Below are positions 7,364 through 15,917 of a DNA stretch of 64,000 bases, one piece after another. The DNA is from Collinsella sp. GTDB lineage: Bacteria > Actinomycetota > Coriobacteriia > Coriobacteriales > Coriobacteriaceae. The notes under the pieces are model-generated. The model made no database searches. It was not told the DNA's origin and saw only the letters and a program-made list of their open reading frames with translations. The position numbers were made by a program, and so were the translations under genes. Positions within the stretch are counted from its first letter, which is position 1. Each line of letters opens with the position of its first letter. The stretch is taken from assembly GCA_019414345.1 (NCBI GenBank), contig DXMF01000013.1, positions 1 to 64,000 on the forward strand. The letters are read 5' to 3'.

Positions 7364-8128
7364 ATGAAGCAATTGCTCATTCGTGCCGATGATATCGGTT
7401 ATTCGTATGCCGTTAACCTGGGGATTGCCCGCAGTATCAATGAGGGCCTGGTGCGCTCGGCGGGACTTATGCCCAATATGCCCGAGGCCGAGCGTGGCTG
7501 GTCGCTCGTGGCGGATGCCGGCATTGCGGTGGGTCAGCATACCAACGTGTGCCTGGGCAAGCCGTGTGCCGACCCGGCGCTCATTCCGAGCATGCTCAAC
7601 GAGAATGATGAGTTCCATAGCAGCCGTACCTTCCGCGATCATTTTAAGCGCGGCGAGGAGTTGATAGACTTCGACGAGGCCTGCATCGAGATCCGCGCGC
7701 AGCATGACCGCTTTGTCGAGATCGTGGGCCGCGAGCCCGATTACTTTGAGGCCCATGCCGTCATGAGCAAAAACCTTAACCGAGCGATCTCGGCGGTTGC
7801 TCAGGAGCTGGGCCTTAAGGAGCAAAAGGCGAGCTTCGACCCCGCGGCTGTGGTGCATTGCGGAGATACTGATCTGCGCATGGTGATGCGCTCGATGGAG
7901 CCGGGCTACGAGCCCAAAGAGGCAATCATGCAGACGGTTCGCGGGATGGTGGACGGCGAGACGGTCGTCTTTGTGTGCCATCCGGGTTATCTCGATCGTT
8001 TTATCCTGGAGAACAGCTCGCTCACGACCGATCGTACCAAGGAAGTCGATGCACTGATCGACCCCGAGCTTCGCGCTTGGCTCGAGTCTCAATCCGATCT
8101 TCGCCTGATCGACTACCGCGACCTGTAA
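7364..8128 (+). CDS. ChbG/YdjC-family carbohydrate deacetylase
   Basis: A 254-residue member of the YdjC-like family, metal-dependent deacetylases of which ChbG removes an acetyl group from chito-oligosaccharides. The N-terminal RADDIGYS provides the conserved Asp pair. GQHTN and FEAHAV supply likely metal-binding histidines, and CHPGYLD is the C-terminal signature. ATG 7364 has GGGGG 5 nt upstream. It follows the PTS permease in the same operon, so its substrate is probably the imported, phosphorylated sugar. No glycosidase is adjacent to complete the pathway. Confidence 0.85.
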   Translation: MKQLLIRADDIGYSYAVNLGIARSINEGLVRSAGLMPNMPEAERGWSLVADAGIAVGQHTNVCLGKPCADPALIPSMLNENDEFHSSRTFRDHFKRGEELIDFDEACIEIRAQHDRFVEIVGREPDYFEAHAVMSKNLNRAISAVAQELGLKEQKASFDPAAVVHCGDTDLRMVMRSMEPGYEPKEAIMQTVRGMVDGETVVFVCHPGYLDRFILENSSLTTDRTKEVDALIDPELRAWLESQSDLRLIDYRDL

Positions 8129-8138
8129 GGACCCAAGT

Positions 8139-8169
8139 CACCACAAAGGGGACAGTCGCCTTTGTGGTG
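8139..8169. repeat. 11-bp perfect palindromic repeat unit
   Basis: CACCACAAAGG and CCTTTGTGGTG pair perfectly around a 9-nt GGGACAGTC loop. There is no T-tract, and a separate strong terminator follows at once. It resembles other palindromes in this window that carry GGGAC or TGTCCC. Confidence 0.6.
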
Positions 8170-8174
8170 GTTCT

Positions 8175-8209
8175 GGCGCCGTTGCCATTATGGCAGCGGC
8201 GCCTTTTTT
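8175..8209 (+). terminator. Strong terminator of the PTS-deacetylase operon
   Basis: GGCGCCGTTGCC (8175-8186) pairs with GGCAGCGGCGCC (8192-8203) around a 5-nt loop, followed by T6 (8204-8209). Confidence 0.88.
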
Positions 8210-8267
8210 GTCCGTGCGGCGCGGTAGAGTGTAGGCGGTTGAAATTTGCGTCCATCGAGGAGCTGCT

Positions 8268-10025
8268 ATGAACGAGATTAAGTGCCCGCATTGCGGCGAA
8301 GTTTTTAAGGTCGATGCGTCCGGCTATGCGGATATCGTCAAACAAGTGCGCAATGCCGAGTTTTCGCGCGATTTGGATGAGCGTGTGAGGGCAGTCCAGC
8401 GCGAGGGCGAGCAGGCGCTGGAGCTTGAGCGCTCGCGTTCGACGGCTGCCTTGCAAGAGGCAGAGTCTCAGCGCAACGCTCAGCTTGCCGAGCAGAAGAA
8501 CACTGCGGAGCAGAAGCTGGCACAAGAGGTTGCCAAGCGCGACGCTGAGCTTGCCGAGCTGCGTGCCAAGCTCGAAGGCGCTGCCGCAGAGCGCGAGAGT
8601 GCAAGTCAGCGCGCGGCGGTTGAGGCCCGCGCCGATGCTCAAAAGGAGAATGCCGAGCTTCAGCGCGAGATCGACAATTTGCGTGCGCAGCTGGAGCGCA
8701 AAGATGACGAAGCCAAGCTCGTCGAGTCGGCGACGCGCAATGCCGCTCAAAACGATTTAGCTGCACGTGATGCTCAGATTGCCGAGCTGCAGGCCAGACT
8801 TGCCGCGGCGGACAAGGCCCAGGAGATGGCGCTTGCCGCCGCTGCGGCCGAGTCGCAGCGTGAGCTCGATGCCGCTCGCAGCGAGGCCGAGCGCGCGCTT
8901 GCTGACTATCGCGTGAAGGTGCAAGAGAAGTTTTCTGCCGCAAAGGCACAGTCCGAGCAAGAGGCCGAGGGTCTGCGTGCCCAGTTGCGCGAGCAGGAAC
9001 TGATGGCAAAAATGAACCTGTCAGAGGCGGTCGCCGCGGCGGAGCGAGAGCGCGATGAGGCACGTGCCAAGCTGACGAGCGAGCTGGCGGTGCGCGATTC
9101 TCGCGAGGAGCAAGCCAAGGCGGCACACGAGCTCGAGCTTGCGCAGGCCAAGCGCGCGAGCGATGACCTGATTCGCTACAAGGATGAAGAGATTGAGCGC
9201 CTTAAGGACATGAAGGTCCGCCTGTCCACCAAGATGGTGGGCGAGTCGCTCGAGCAGCACTGCGAGACCGAGTTCAACCGTCTGCGCATGACGGCGTTTC
9301 CCAACGCGTACTTCGAGAAAGATAACGATGCGTCCGAGGGTACCAAGGGCGACTTTATCTTCCGCGAGTGCGACGCGAGCGGTAACGAGGTCATTTCGAT
9401 TATGTTCGAGATGAAAAACGAGAACGACGAGACCACGACCAAGCATAAAAACGAGGACTTCTTTAAGAAACTCGACCACGATCGCCGCCAAAAAGGCTGT
9501 GAGTACGCGGTGCTCTGCACGCTACTCGAGCCCGAGAGCGAGCTCTATAACGCAGGGATAGTCGACGTGAGCTATCGCTACGAGAAGATGTACGTGATTC
9601 GCCCACAGTTTTTCATTCCCATGATTACGCTTCTTCGCAACGCCGCCATGGGTTCGCTGCGCTATAAGCAGGAGCTAGCGGAGTACAAACAGCAGAATAT
9701 CGACGTTACGAACTTCGAAGCCAAGATGGAAAAGTTCAAGAATGATTTCGGCCGCAACTACGAGATTGCGAGTCGCAAGTTCCAAACAGCAATCGATGAG
9801 ATCGACAAGACGATTAGCCATCTGCAGAAAACCAAGGAGGCGTTGCTGTCCTCCGAGAACAACCTGCGCCTAGCCAACAAGAAAGCCGACGATCTTACCA
9901 TTCGCAAGCTCACGTGGGGCAACAAGACCATGAAGGCGGCGTTTGACGAGGCGCGCGGGGCTGCGTCAGAGACAAACGATGAGCCAGCCGAGGCGGATTC
10001 GTATGAGATCGAGGATGCCGAGTAA
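8268..10025 (+). CDS. DUF2130 coiled-coil protein
   Basis: A 585-residue cytoplasmic protein. A CxxC motif opens it (Cys6/Cys9, CPHCGEVFKV). A long Ala/Glu/Arg-rich coiled coil spans about 25-315, and a C-terminal DUF2130 domain spans about 316-560. In that domain GDFIF and, about 20 residues on, FEMKNE give a D...ExK pattern reminiscent of PD-(D/E)XK nucleases. This is my reading rather than a demonstrated activity. The domain is widespread in bacteria but uncharacterised. The ATG follows GAGGAGCTGC. It stands alone between two terminators and is convergent with a helicase gene. Confidence 0.85.
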   Translation: MNEIKCPHCGEVFKVDASGYADIVKQVRNAEFSRDLDERVRAVQREGEQALELERSRSTAALQEAESQRNAQLAEQKNTAEQKLAQEVAKRDAELAELRAKLEGAAAERESASQRAAVEARADAQKENAELQREIDNLRAQLERKDDEAKLVESATRNAAQNDLAARDAQIAELQARLAAADKAQEMALAAAAAESQRELDAARSEAERALADYRVKVQEKFSAAKAQSEQEAEGLRAQLREQELMAKMNLSEAVAAAERERDEARAKLTSELAVRDSREEQAKAAHELELAQAKRASDDLIRYKDEEIERLKDMKVRLSTKMVGESLEQHCETEFNRLRMTAFPNAYFEKDNDASEGTKGDFIFRECDASGNEVISIMFEMKNENDETTTKHKNEDFFKKLDHDRRQKGCEYAVLCTLLEPESELYNAGIVDVSYRYEKMYVIRPQFFIPMITLLRNAAMGSLRYKQELAEYKQQNIDVTNFEAKMEKFKNDFGRNYEIASRKFQTAIDEIDKTISHLQKTKEALLSSENNLRLANKKADDLTIRKLTWGNKTMKAAFDEARGAASETNDEPAEADSYEIEDAE

Positions 10026-10044
10026 GGTATAGCGGATAGTGCAA

Positions 10045-10082
10045 AAGCGGGGCCGCTGGCGATGTTGCCAACAGCCCCGCTT
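10045..10082. terminator. Bidirectional terminator between convergent genes
   Basis: AAGCGGGGC (10045-10053) pairs with GCCCCGCTT (10074-10082), with an inner TGGC/GCCA stem. T-rich flanks occur on both strands, serving the DUF2130 gene (+) and the DUF3516 helicase (-). Confidence 0.75.
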
Positions 10083-10104
10083 CGTTTCGTCCCAATATGC
10101 TTGG

Positions 10105-12786
10105 CTAATCCTCGAGCAAATCCTCGATAAAACCGACGCGGTAGTTCTTGAAGATGACCTCGCCGCCGTCTTGCGTGGCGTCCAGATCGACATCGCCCAT
10201 GATGCCAAAGTCGTGGTCGCCATCCTCGTCGGCAAAGATCTGGTGCACGTGCCAGACGTGCGCGGTCTTCTCGTCGGACTCGTCGATGGAAAACATCGCG
10301 GCGCTGCGGGCATCTCCGTCGGTGAGGATTTCCTCGTGCTGCTCGTGGTAAGCGTCGAGTGCTTTTTGCCAGTGGATCTCGCTCATGCCCCAGTCGTCGT
10401 CGAGCTCGCCCAGGTCGCGAACGTGCTCGCGGGCGGCAAGGGTCACGCGACGGAAGAGCGCGTTGCGCACCAACAGCGTGCAGCCGCGACGGTCCGCCAC
10501 GACCTCGTCGATGCCCTGCGGCGGCGCAGCATCGAGTGCAGCAGGGTTGCCGGCGTTCTCCCACTCGTCCACCAGGCTCGAGTCGACCGAGCGCACCACA
10601 AAGCCGAGCCACGAAATGATGTCACGCAGGCGCTCGTCGCGCTTCTCGATGGGTACGGTGCGGTCGAGAGAACGGTAAGCCTCTGCCAGGTAGCGCAGCA
10701 AAATGCCCTCGGAGCGGGCGATGCCGAGCTTTTGAATGTAGCCCTTAAAATCGCTCGCGCTTTCCAGCATATCGCGCAGGACGCTCTTGGGAGAGAGCTG
10801 GTAGTCGTTTGCCCAGGGTACTTCCTGGCAGTACTTGTCAAAAGCGGCGTCGAGCAAGTCCTCGAGCGGCTTTTCGTAGGTGACGTCCTGGATGCGCTCC
10901 AGGCGTTCCTCATATTCGACGCCGTCAGCCTTCATTTCTGCCATCGCGCGGTCGCGCGCGGCGCGCTCCTGTGCACGCAATACCTGCTTGGGGTCCTCGA
11001 GCGTGGTCTCGACCATCGAGATGAGGTCCATGGTATAGGTCTCACTTTCGGGGTCGAGCAGCTCCAGCGCGGCAAGTAAAAACGGCGAGAGCGGCTGGTC
11101 GAGCGCAAAGTCCTCCGGCAGGTCGACCGTCAGCGCGTAGTCGATATCCGGCGCGGCGTCAGCCGGAGCGTCGGGTGCGGGCGGCACCTCGGTGCGCACG
11201 ACGACGCCGGAGTCGATGAGCGTGGCGAAGATCTCGTCGGCGCGAACCTCAAGCTTGGCCTTCTCTTCGGGGGTCTGCAGGCTTGTCTCGATGAGGTCAT
11301 GTACGCGGGCTCGGGCATTGCCGCCCTGCTCGACCACACTAATCACCATAGAGTGCGTGATGCGCAGGCGTGGCTTGAGTGTTTCGGGTTGCGTCTCGAT
11401 CAGGCGCTCAAAAGTTTGCTTGTTCCATGAGACAAAGCCCTCGGGGGCCTTTTTCTTTTTAATCTTACGGAGTTTTTTGGGGTCGTCGCCCGCCTTGGCC
11501 ATAAGCTTGGCATTCTCGATCTCGTGCTCGGGTGCCTCGGCGATTACCATGCCCTCGGTATCGAAGCCCGAGCGACCGGCGCGACCGGCAATTTGATGGA
11601 ACTCGCGGGCGCGCAGGCGACGCATTTTGTAACCATCGAACTTGGTGAGCGCGGTGAGCACCACGGTGTGGATGGGTACGTTGATGCCGACGCCGAGTGT
11701 GTCGGTGCCGCAAATGACGGGCAGTAGGCCCTGCTGCGCCAGGCGCTCGACCAGCAGGCGATAGCGCGGCAACATGCCAGCATGGTGCACGCCGACGCCG
11801 CATCCAAGCAGGCGCTTGAGAATCTTGCCAAAGGCCGTGGAGAAGCTCGTTCCCTTTGCCGCTTCTTTGATGGCTTCGCGCTGCTCCTTGCTGGCGATGC
11901 CAAAATTGGCGAGCGACTGTGCCGTCGCAAGGGCGGCATCCTGGCTAAAGTGCACGATATAGAGCGGGGCCTCGCCACGGCGCATGGCGAGCTCGACCGT
12001 GCCCTCGAGGGAGGTCGTCACATAGTCGTAGCTCAGCGGAACAGGACGCGGGGCATCGACAACCAAGTCGCAAGCAGCGCCGGTGTGCTCCTCGAGCGAG
12101 GCGGCGATGGCGGAGACATCGCCGAGCGTGGCGCTCATGAGCATAAACTGCGTGTGGGGCAGGGTGAGCAGCGGTACCTGCCAGGCCCAGCCGCGGTCGG
12201 GGTCGGCAAAGTAGTGGAACTCGTCCATGGCCACGCAGCCCACGTCGGCGCCCTCGCCCTCGCGCAGCGCATCGTTGGCAAGGATTTCGGCCGTGCAGCA
12301 GATGACGGGCGCCTTGGTATTGATATGCGTATCGCCGGTGATCATGCCGACGTTATCGCGGCCGAGTACCTGTACCAGGTCGAAGAACTTTTCGCTGACC
12401 AGGGCTTTGATGGGGGCCGTGTAATAGCAGCGCTTGCCCTGAGCCATGCCCATAAAGAGCATGCCCAGCGCGACGAGCGATTTACCCGATCCGGTCGGTG
12501 TGCCTAAAATGACGTGATCGCCGGCGGCCAGGTCCATGAGGGCCTCTTCTTGGTGATCCCACAGCTCAATGCCACGGTCGCTCGTCCATTCAAAGAAGCG
12601 TTCGAAGGCCTGATCGGGCGTGAGCCATGGTTCGGGCTCGCTGCCGTCCTCGGGCTCCCACCAGGTGGGAGAGAGCGCGCCGAGCGAGCCAAACTCGGCT
12701 TCGGTTCCCGTGCCGCCCGAGAACGAGCTGGCGGCGCCGGCACCGGAGACGGTGTTGGAGGCGGTATCTGTCGTGGTCTGTGCCAT
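10105..12786 (-). CDS. DEAD/DEAH-box helicase with C-terminal DUF3516
   Basis: An 893-residue superfamily II helicase, probably acting on RNA, of a type common in actinobacteria. Walker A is GTPTGSGKS (Lys102), motif II is DEFH (188-191), motif III is SAT, and motif VI is QIAGRAGRSG. The C-terminal ~450 residues match DUF3516. Residues 1-50 are Ser/Thr/Ala/Gly-rich and probably disordered. ATG 12786 is preferred over a start at 12957: the longer form would translate through one arm of a palindromic repeat and yields unrelated sequence. The gene is monocistronic. The family is related to Ski2/Mtr4-like helicases, but its job in bacteria is not settled. Confidence 0.88.
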   Translation of the reverse strand: MAQTTTDTASNTVSGAGAASSFSGGTGTEAEFGSLGALSPTWWEPEDGSEPEPWLTPDQAFERFFEWTSDRGIELWDHQEEALMDLAAGDHVILGTPTGSGKSLVALGMLFMGMAQGKRCYYTAPIKALVSEKFFDLVQVLGRDNVGMITGDTHINTKAPVICCTAEILANDALREGEGADVGCVAMDEFHYFADPDRGWAWQVPLLTLPHTQFMLMSATLGDVSAIAASLEEHTGAACDLVVDAPRPVPLSYDYVTTSLEGTVELAMRRGEAPLYIVHFSQDAALATAQSLANFGIASKEQREAIKEAAKGTSFSTAFGKILKRLLGCGVGVHHAGMLPRYRLLVERLAQQGLLPVICGTDTLGVGINVPIHTVVLTALTKFDGYKMRRLRAREFHQIAGRAGRSGFDTEGMVIAEAPEHEIENAKLMAKAGDDPKKLRKIKKKKAPEGFVSWNKQTFERLIETQPETLKPRLRITHSMVISVVEQGGNARARVHDLIETSLQTPEEKAKLEVRADEIFATLIDSGVVVRTEVPPAPDAPADAAPDIDYALTVDLPEDFALDQPLSPFLLAALELLDPESETYTMDLISMVETTLEDPKQVLRAQERAARDRAMAEMKADGVEYEERLERIQDVTYEKPLEDLLDAAFDKYCQEVPWANDYQLSPKSVLRDMLESASDFKGYIQKLGIARSEGILLRYLAEAYRSLDRTVPIEKRDERLRDIISWLGFVVRSVDSSLVDEWENAGNPAALDAAPPQGIDEVVADRRGCTLLVRNALFRRVTLAAREHVRDLGELDDDWGMSEIHWQKALDAYHEQHEEILTDGDARSAAMFSIDESDEKTAHVWHVHQIFADEDGDHDFGIMGDVDLDATQDGGEVIFKNYRVGFIEDLLED

Positions 12787-13095
12787 GTGTTTGCTTTCTC
12801 TCGCGATTGTCCGCCAACTATTATGGCGTAGCGTCGCATCGATGCTTTCGCAGGCAAGAAAATGCAGGAAATGGACGTTCTGCCCAGCTGTTTGGTGCAG
12901 TTGCCAGCTAAGTGAGTAGACTTTTTGCAATATCGCGAGCACATGCCCTTTGCGCAAAGGCTCTACCTGCGGTTTTAGTTTTCGTTATGCGGGTTGTGCT
13001 TGGCTATTGCAAAAAAGTCTACTCACTTAGGTTTGAGGGTCGTTCGCTGGCGCCTATTTTCACTTGTTTGCCGACGCCGCGACCATCAGAAGCCC
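12787..13095. other. Intergenic region carrying a long inverted repeat
   Basis: About 310 bases with no supportable gene. It contains the long palindromic element at 12908-13030 and the promoter region of the DUF3516 helicase. No clear terminator for trmB was seen. Confidence 0.6.
12908..13030. repeat. Long inverted repeat with ~25-bp arms
   Basis: The left arm (12908-12932, starting CTAAGTGAGTAGAC) and right arm (13005-13030, ending GTCTACTCACTTAG) are complementary over 25 bp, with one extra A in the right arm. They enclose about 72 bp that contains a TTTGCGCAAA palindrome. No transposase is present. The element looks like a small non-autonomous palindromic repeat (MITE-like or REP-like). 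Confidence 0.7.
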
Positions 13096-13935
13096 CTAGG
13101 ACCCCTGCGGCAGGCGTTTTTTGCCTTTGCGAGCACGGTTTCTAAAGTTCTCGACGGCTTCTTCCATGCCCAGGGGTACATAGGTGAGCTCATCGAGGTT
13201 TTCGGGCAGGTAGCAGGCAAGGCTTTGCTCCTGCGCGCGGCCCGCCGCGAGCTGCTCTTCGATGGGTTCCGCGCCGGGCGTAGCGCAAATGCCATAGACG
13301 GCGGCACCCATCTCGCGCGTGCGGCGCTCGTACTCGGTCTCGGGATGCTCGGGATGGTCGCGGCGGACGTCGTCGCTTACCCAAAGCGTATCGTAGCCGG
13401 CCGCGGCAAACTGTCCCAGGGCGTAATCGCGCAACGGCTTGCTATCGGTGCGCAGTGTGACGGTAGCGCCGGCTGCAAAGAGCGGGCGGTAGAGCATCAG
13501 ATGGTCGACATGGACGAGTCGTTTTTTAGCGTACTTGGCCTTGGGCTGCGGCGTGGGAAAGTTAATGGTGATGGCATCGAGCTCGCCTGCGGCAAACAGC
13601 TGTGGCAGCGATGCGGCGCCTCGGGGCAGGACGAGTGCGTTGGATAGCCCCTGTTCGCAGATTTTCTGCGCGGCATAGGCGATGCAGATGGGCTCCTGGT
13701 CCATGCCGATAAAGAGGGTGTCGGGCTCGCGGTGGGCGCGCTCGACCAGATAGGTTCCCTTGCCACAGCCCAGATCCAGATGAAGGTGTTCGAAGGGCTT
13801 GCTGCCTGCGGGCGCACAGGCCTTGCGCCAATCTCCGACATAGGCCTCGGGGTTCGTCTCAATCGCATCGGCGTAGCGCTCCAGGCGCTCCTCGAGCACA
13901 AAGTTCTTAGGCGTGCGAACGTGGACGGCTCCCAT
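13096..13935 (-). CDS. trmB: tRNA (guanine-N7)-methyltransferase
   Basis: A 279-residue SAM-dependent enzyme that makes m7G46 in tRNA variable loops. The SAM site LDLGCGKG is near residue 53, followed by FIGMDQE. The NFPTPQPKAKYAKKR segment is a variant of the family's catalytic NFPDPWPKKRH-type motif. The protein is longer than the usual 210-240 residues, with an N-terminal extension and a basic C-terminal tail. The ATG has AGGAG 5 nt upstream. A second methyltransferase gene lies upstream on the same strand with a likely terminator between them. Confidence 0.88.
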   Translation of the reverse strand: MGAVHVRTPKNFVLEERLERYADAIETNPEAYVGDWRKACAPAGSKPFEHLHLDLGCGKGTYLVERAHREPDTLFIGMDQEPICIAYAAQKICEQGLSNALVLPRGAASLPQLFAAGELDAITINFPTPQPKAKYAKKRLVHVDHLMLYRPLFAAGATVTLRTDSKPLRDYALGQFAAAGYDTLWVSDDVRRDHPEHPETEYERRTREMGAAVYGICATPGAEPIEEQLAAGRAQEQSLACYLPENLDELTYVPLGMEEAVENFRNRARKGKKRLPQGS

Positions 13936-13989
13936 GAGGCTCCTTGGTCATAAGTATGGAACGCATGGCTGCGCGTTCCGTCAATGGGT

Positions 13990-14016
13990 TAAAAAGAGGG
14001 TGGGCATAGTTTGCCC
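13990..14016 (-). terminator. Probable terminator of the 14055 methyltransferase gene
   Basis: A short GGGC/GCCC hairpin (14002-14016 region) is followed on the minus strand by CACCCTC and T5 (complement of 13991-13995). The stem is short, so confidence is moderate. Confidence 0.45.
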
Positions 14017-14054
14017 GAAAGACGCGGTGCGGCTCGACGGCGAGTCGTCGGTGC

Positions 14055-14927
14055 CTACAGGCGCTTGAGAATCACATAGCGGTTGAGATCGCCGCTGCGA
14101 CCGTCAGCATGGAAGCGCTCAAGCTCGCGCACGGGGACCTCGCCGCTCTTGTAGAACGTACGGACGCCGCGCACCAGGTCGGTGATCTGCTGATCGTCAA
14201 AGTGATGGCAATAGCGGTAGGCGTGGCGGTCGTTTTGCCAGCCAATGAGGTGGTCGCCGGCTTCAAACTGCGCAGAATCGTAACCCACAAACGGCGGGGT
14301 GAGCTCGGCGCGGGCTTCGGCTCGAACGGCCTTGCGCGCCATGCGCTCGTCGTTCATAAACTCCCAAAAGCTGATGGCGATGATGCCGCCTGGGCGCGTC
14401 TGGCGTACCAAGGCGTCGAGCACGCGTACGCGGTACTCGCACGACGGCACGTGGTGCATAAAGCCAAAGCAGACCGAGATGTCGGCGAGCGGGGCGTCGA
14501 AAAGCACGTCGGGCGTCTCGGCGGGGTTGAGCTTCATGAGGGCGTTGAGCACGTCGAGTTCCTGGAAGTGCAGGTTGGGAATGCGCAGGGCGTGGCCATG
14601 TGCATCGATAGCCAGGTCTTGGCACGAGTCGACGCCATAGAACTCAAACGGGCAGCTGGCATCTGCCGAGGGGTTTGCGCCGTCGACGCCCTTGGCGGCA
14701 AGTGCGCCGCCGGCGGCAAAGTTCTCGAATCGCATATTGCCACAGGCAAGATCGAAGACGCGGACGGGATGCTCGATCGTGGCGACGTCGAGCTGCTCGA
14801 GTGCGATATCCATGGTGCGCACCCAGCCGGGCCACGGGGCCTGGCGCGTATCGGAGAAGGAGGCGGAGTGCTCGCGATAGAACGTGTTGTTGAGCTGGAT
14901 GAGCGATGAGGCGAAATCGCGGTTCAC
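14055..14927 (-). CDS. Trm9-like SAM-dependent methyltransferase
   Basis: A roughly 290-residue class I methyltransferase. VRVFDLACGNMRFE is the SAM-binding motif I, and SVCFGFMHHVP is the substrate-side motif typical of Trm9/ABH8-like enzymes. The opening FYREHSASFSDTRQAPWPGW is a recognisable family signature. Trm9 relatives methylate modified wobble uridines in tRNA. That assignment is interesting because a bacterial Elp3, which makes cm5U in archaea and eukaryotes, lies 2 kb away. The GTG at 14927 is chosen for GGAGGG about 11 nt upstream and homologous N-terminal content; an ATG at 14975 is the alternative. Confidence 0.75.
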   Translation of the reverse strand: MNRDFASSLIQLNNTFYREHSASFSDTRQAPWPGWVRTMDIALEQLDVATIEHPVRVFDLACGNMRFENFAAGGALAAKGVDGANPSADASCPFEFYGVDSCQDLAIDAHGHALRIPNLHFQELDVLNALMKLNPAETPDVLFDAPLADISVCFGFMHHVPSCEYRVRVLDALVRQTRPGGIIAISFWEFMNDERMARKAVRAEARAELTPPFVGYDSAQFEAGDHLIGWQNDRHAYRYCHHFDDQQITDLVRGVRTFYKSGEVPVRELERFHADGRSGDLNRYVILKRL

Positions 14928-15194
14928 GGCGCGGAACTCCCTCCGTTGGCGGTGCGGAATAAACAGTACGACCATACTACCGTTAACGCCGCAACGGGGA
15001 CAACCGAGCTGAGGGTCATTGCTTTGTTTGGACACATTTCCGCAGCTCATATGTGCCCGCAACCGCCGGTTGTCAAAAATCTCACTAGAATAGGTGGCAT
15101 GCTTTTGGCGGTGGCGGATAGATTTTTAACTGTGCAAGGCGCCTTAAGAACAAAAACGGTCCGGCGGCACGGCTGGCATCACATAGGAGGAACC

Positions 15195-15917
15195 ATGAAT
15201 GTAGAAACTGCGCAGCGGCTCGCCGACCTTCGCCGCAGCAAGGGCTTTAGCCAAGAAGGGCTGGCGCGAAAGTTAGGGCTGTCGCGCCAGGCGGTCAGTA
15301 AATGGGAGCGCGCGGAGAGCTCGCCCGATACCGAGAACCTGATCTCGCTCGCTAAACTCTATGGCGTGAGTTTGGACGAGCTCCTCAATCCGAGTGACGA
15401 GATCGAGGACGATATCGAGTTTGAGAACGAGGACCGCGCTCGTCAACGCGAGGCCGAGGCGGCAGAGCGCGCCCGCACCCATGAGGCAGCGGCGCGTGCG
15501 ACTGAGGCGGCAACGCAGGCGAGTGATGCTGCGGCCAAGGCGGCGCAAGCGGCAAGCTGGAGTGCGCAGGCCGCCAATGCCGCTACGGCGCAGGCGACGA
15601 GTGGCACCGCGGTTGGCTCGACTCCGGTGAAGGGCCCGTTCCAGTCGTTCCCGTATTGGGCCGTGTGCTGGCTGTTGTTCTTTTTGCTGATGTTCCTGTT
15701 TGGTGGCGCCCCCTTTGCCGCGCTGATCTTCTTTACGATCCCCATCTATTACTGGGTGGCACGTGCGCTCGATGGTGATTGGGCGCGCGGAGATATTCAG
15801 GTTGGTCCGGCGCCGGCGGTCGCTAGGACTAAGGGGGAGGACGTTTCCACAGCGGTTGACGCTGACATGGCTGCCGCGACCACCGCTGAGTCGAGTGCCA
15901 AAGAAGGTGATGAATGA
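15195..15917 (+). CDS. XRE-family regulator with coiled coil and membrane anchor
   Basis: A 240-residue protein. An N-terminal helix-turn-helix DNA-binding domain (about 1-62, with GLSRQAVSKWE as recognition region) is followed by an Ala/Glu-rich stretch (about 75-145), likely coiled coil. Two closely spaced hydrophobic segments (about 153-195) would place the DNA-binding domain in the cytoplasm at the membrane. TAGGAGGAA lies 5 nt before ATG 15195; a longer in-frame reading from 14946 has no such site. Its stop overlaps the next gene's ATG by 4 nt, so the regulator and the DUF4097 protein are translationally coupled and may form a membrane-stress sensing pair. Confidence 0.87.
   Translation: MNVETAQRLADLRRSKGFSQEGLARKLGLSRQAVSKWERAESSPDTENLISLAKLYGVSLDELLNPSDEIEDDIEFENEDRARQREAEAAERARTHEAAARATEAATQASDAAAKAAQAASWSAQAANAATAQATSGTAVGSTPVKGPFQSFPYWAVCWLLFFLLMFLFGGAPFAALIFFTIPIYYWVARALDGDWARGDIQVGPAPAVARTKGEDVSTAVDADMAAATTAESSAKEGDE

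Noticed and set aside
10787..12957. Extended start (12957) for the DUF3516 helicase
   Set aside because: It translates the palindromic repeat and lacks a ribosome-binding site; ATG 12786 fits better.
14946..15194. N-terminal extension of the XRE regulator
   Set aside because: No ribosome-binding site and no helix-turn-helix homology before 15195; TAGGAGGAA decides the start.
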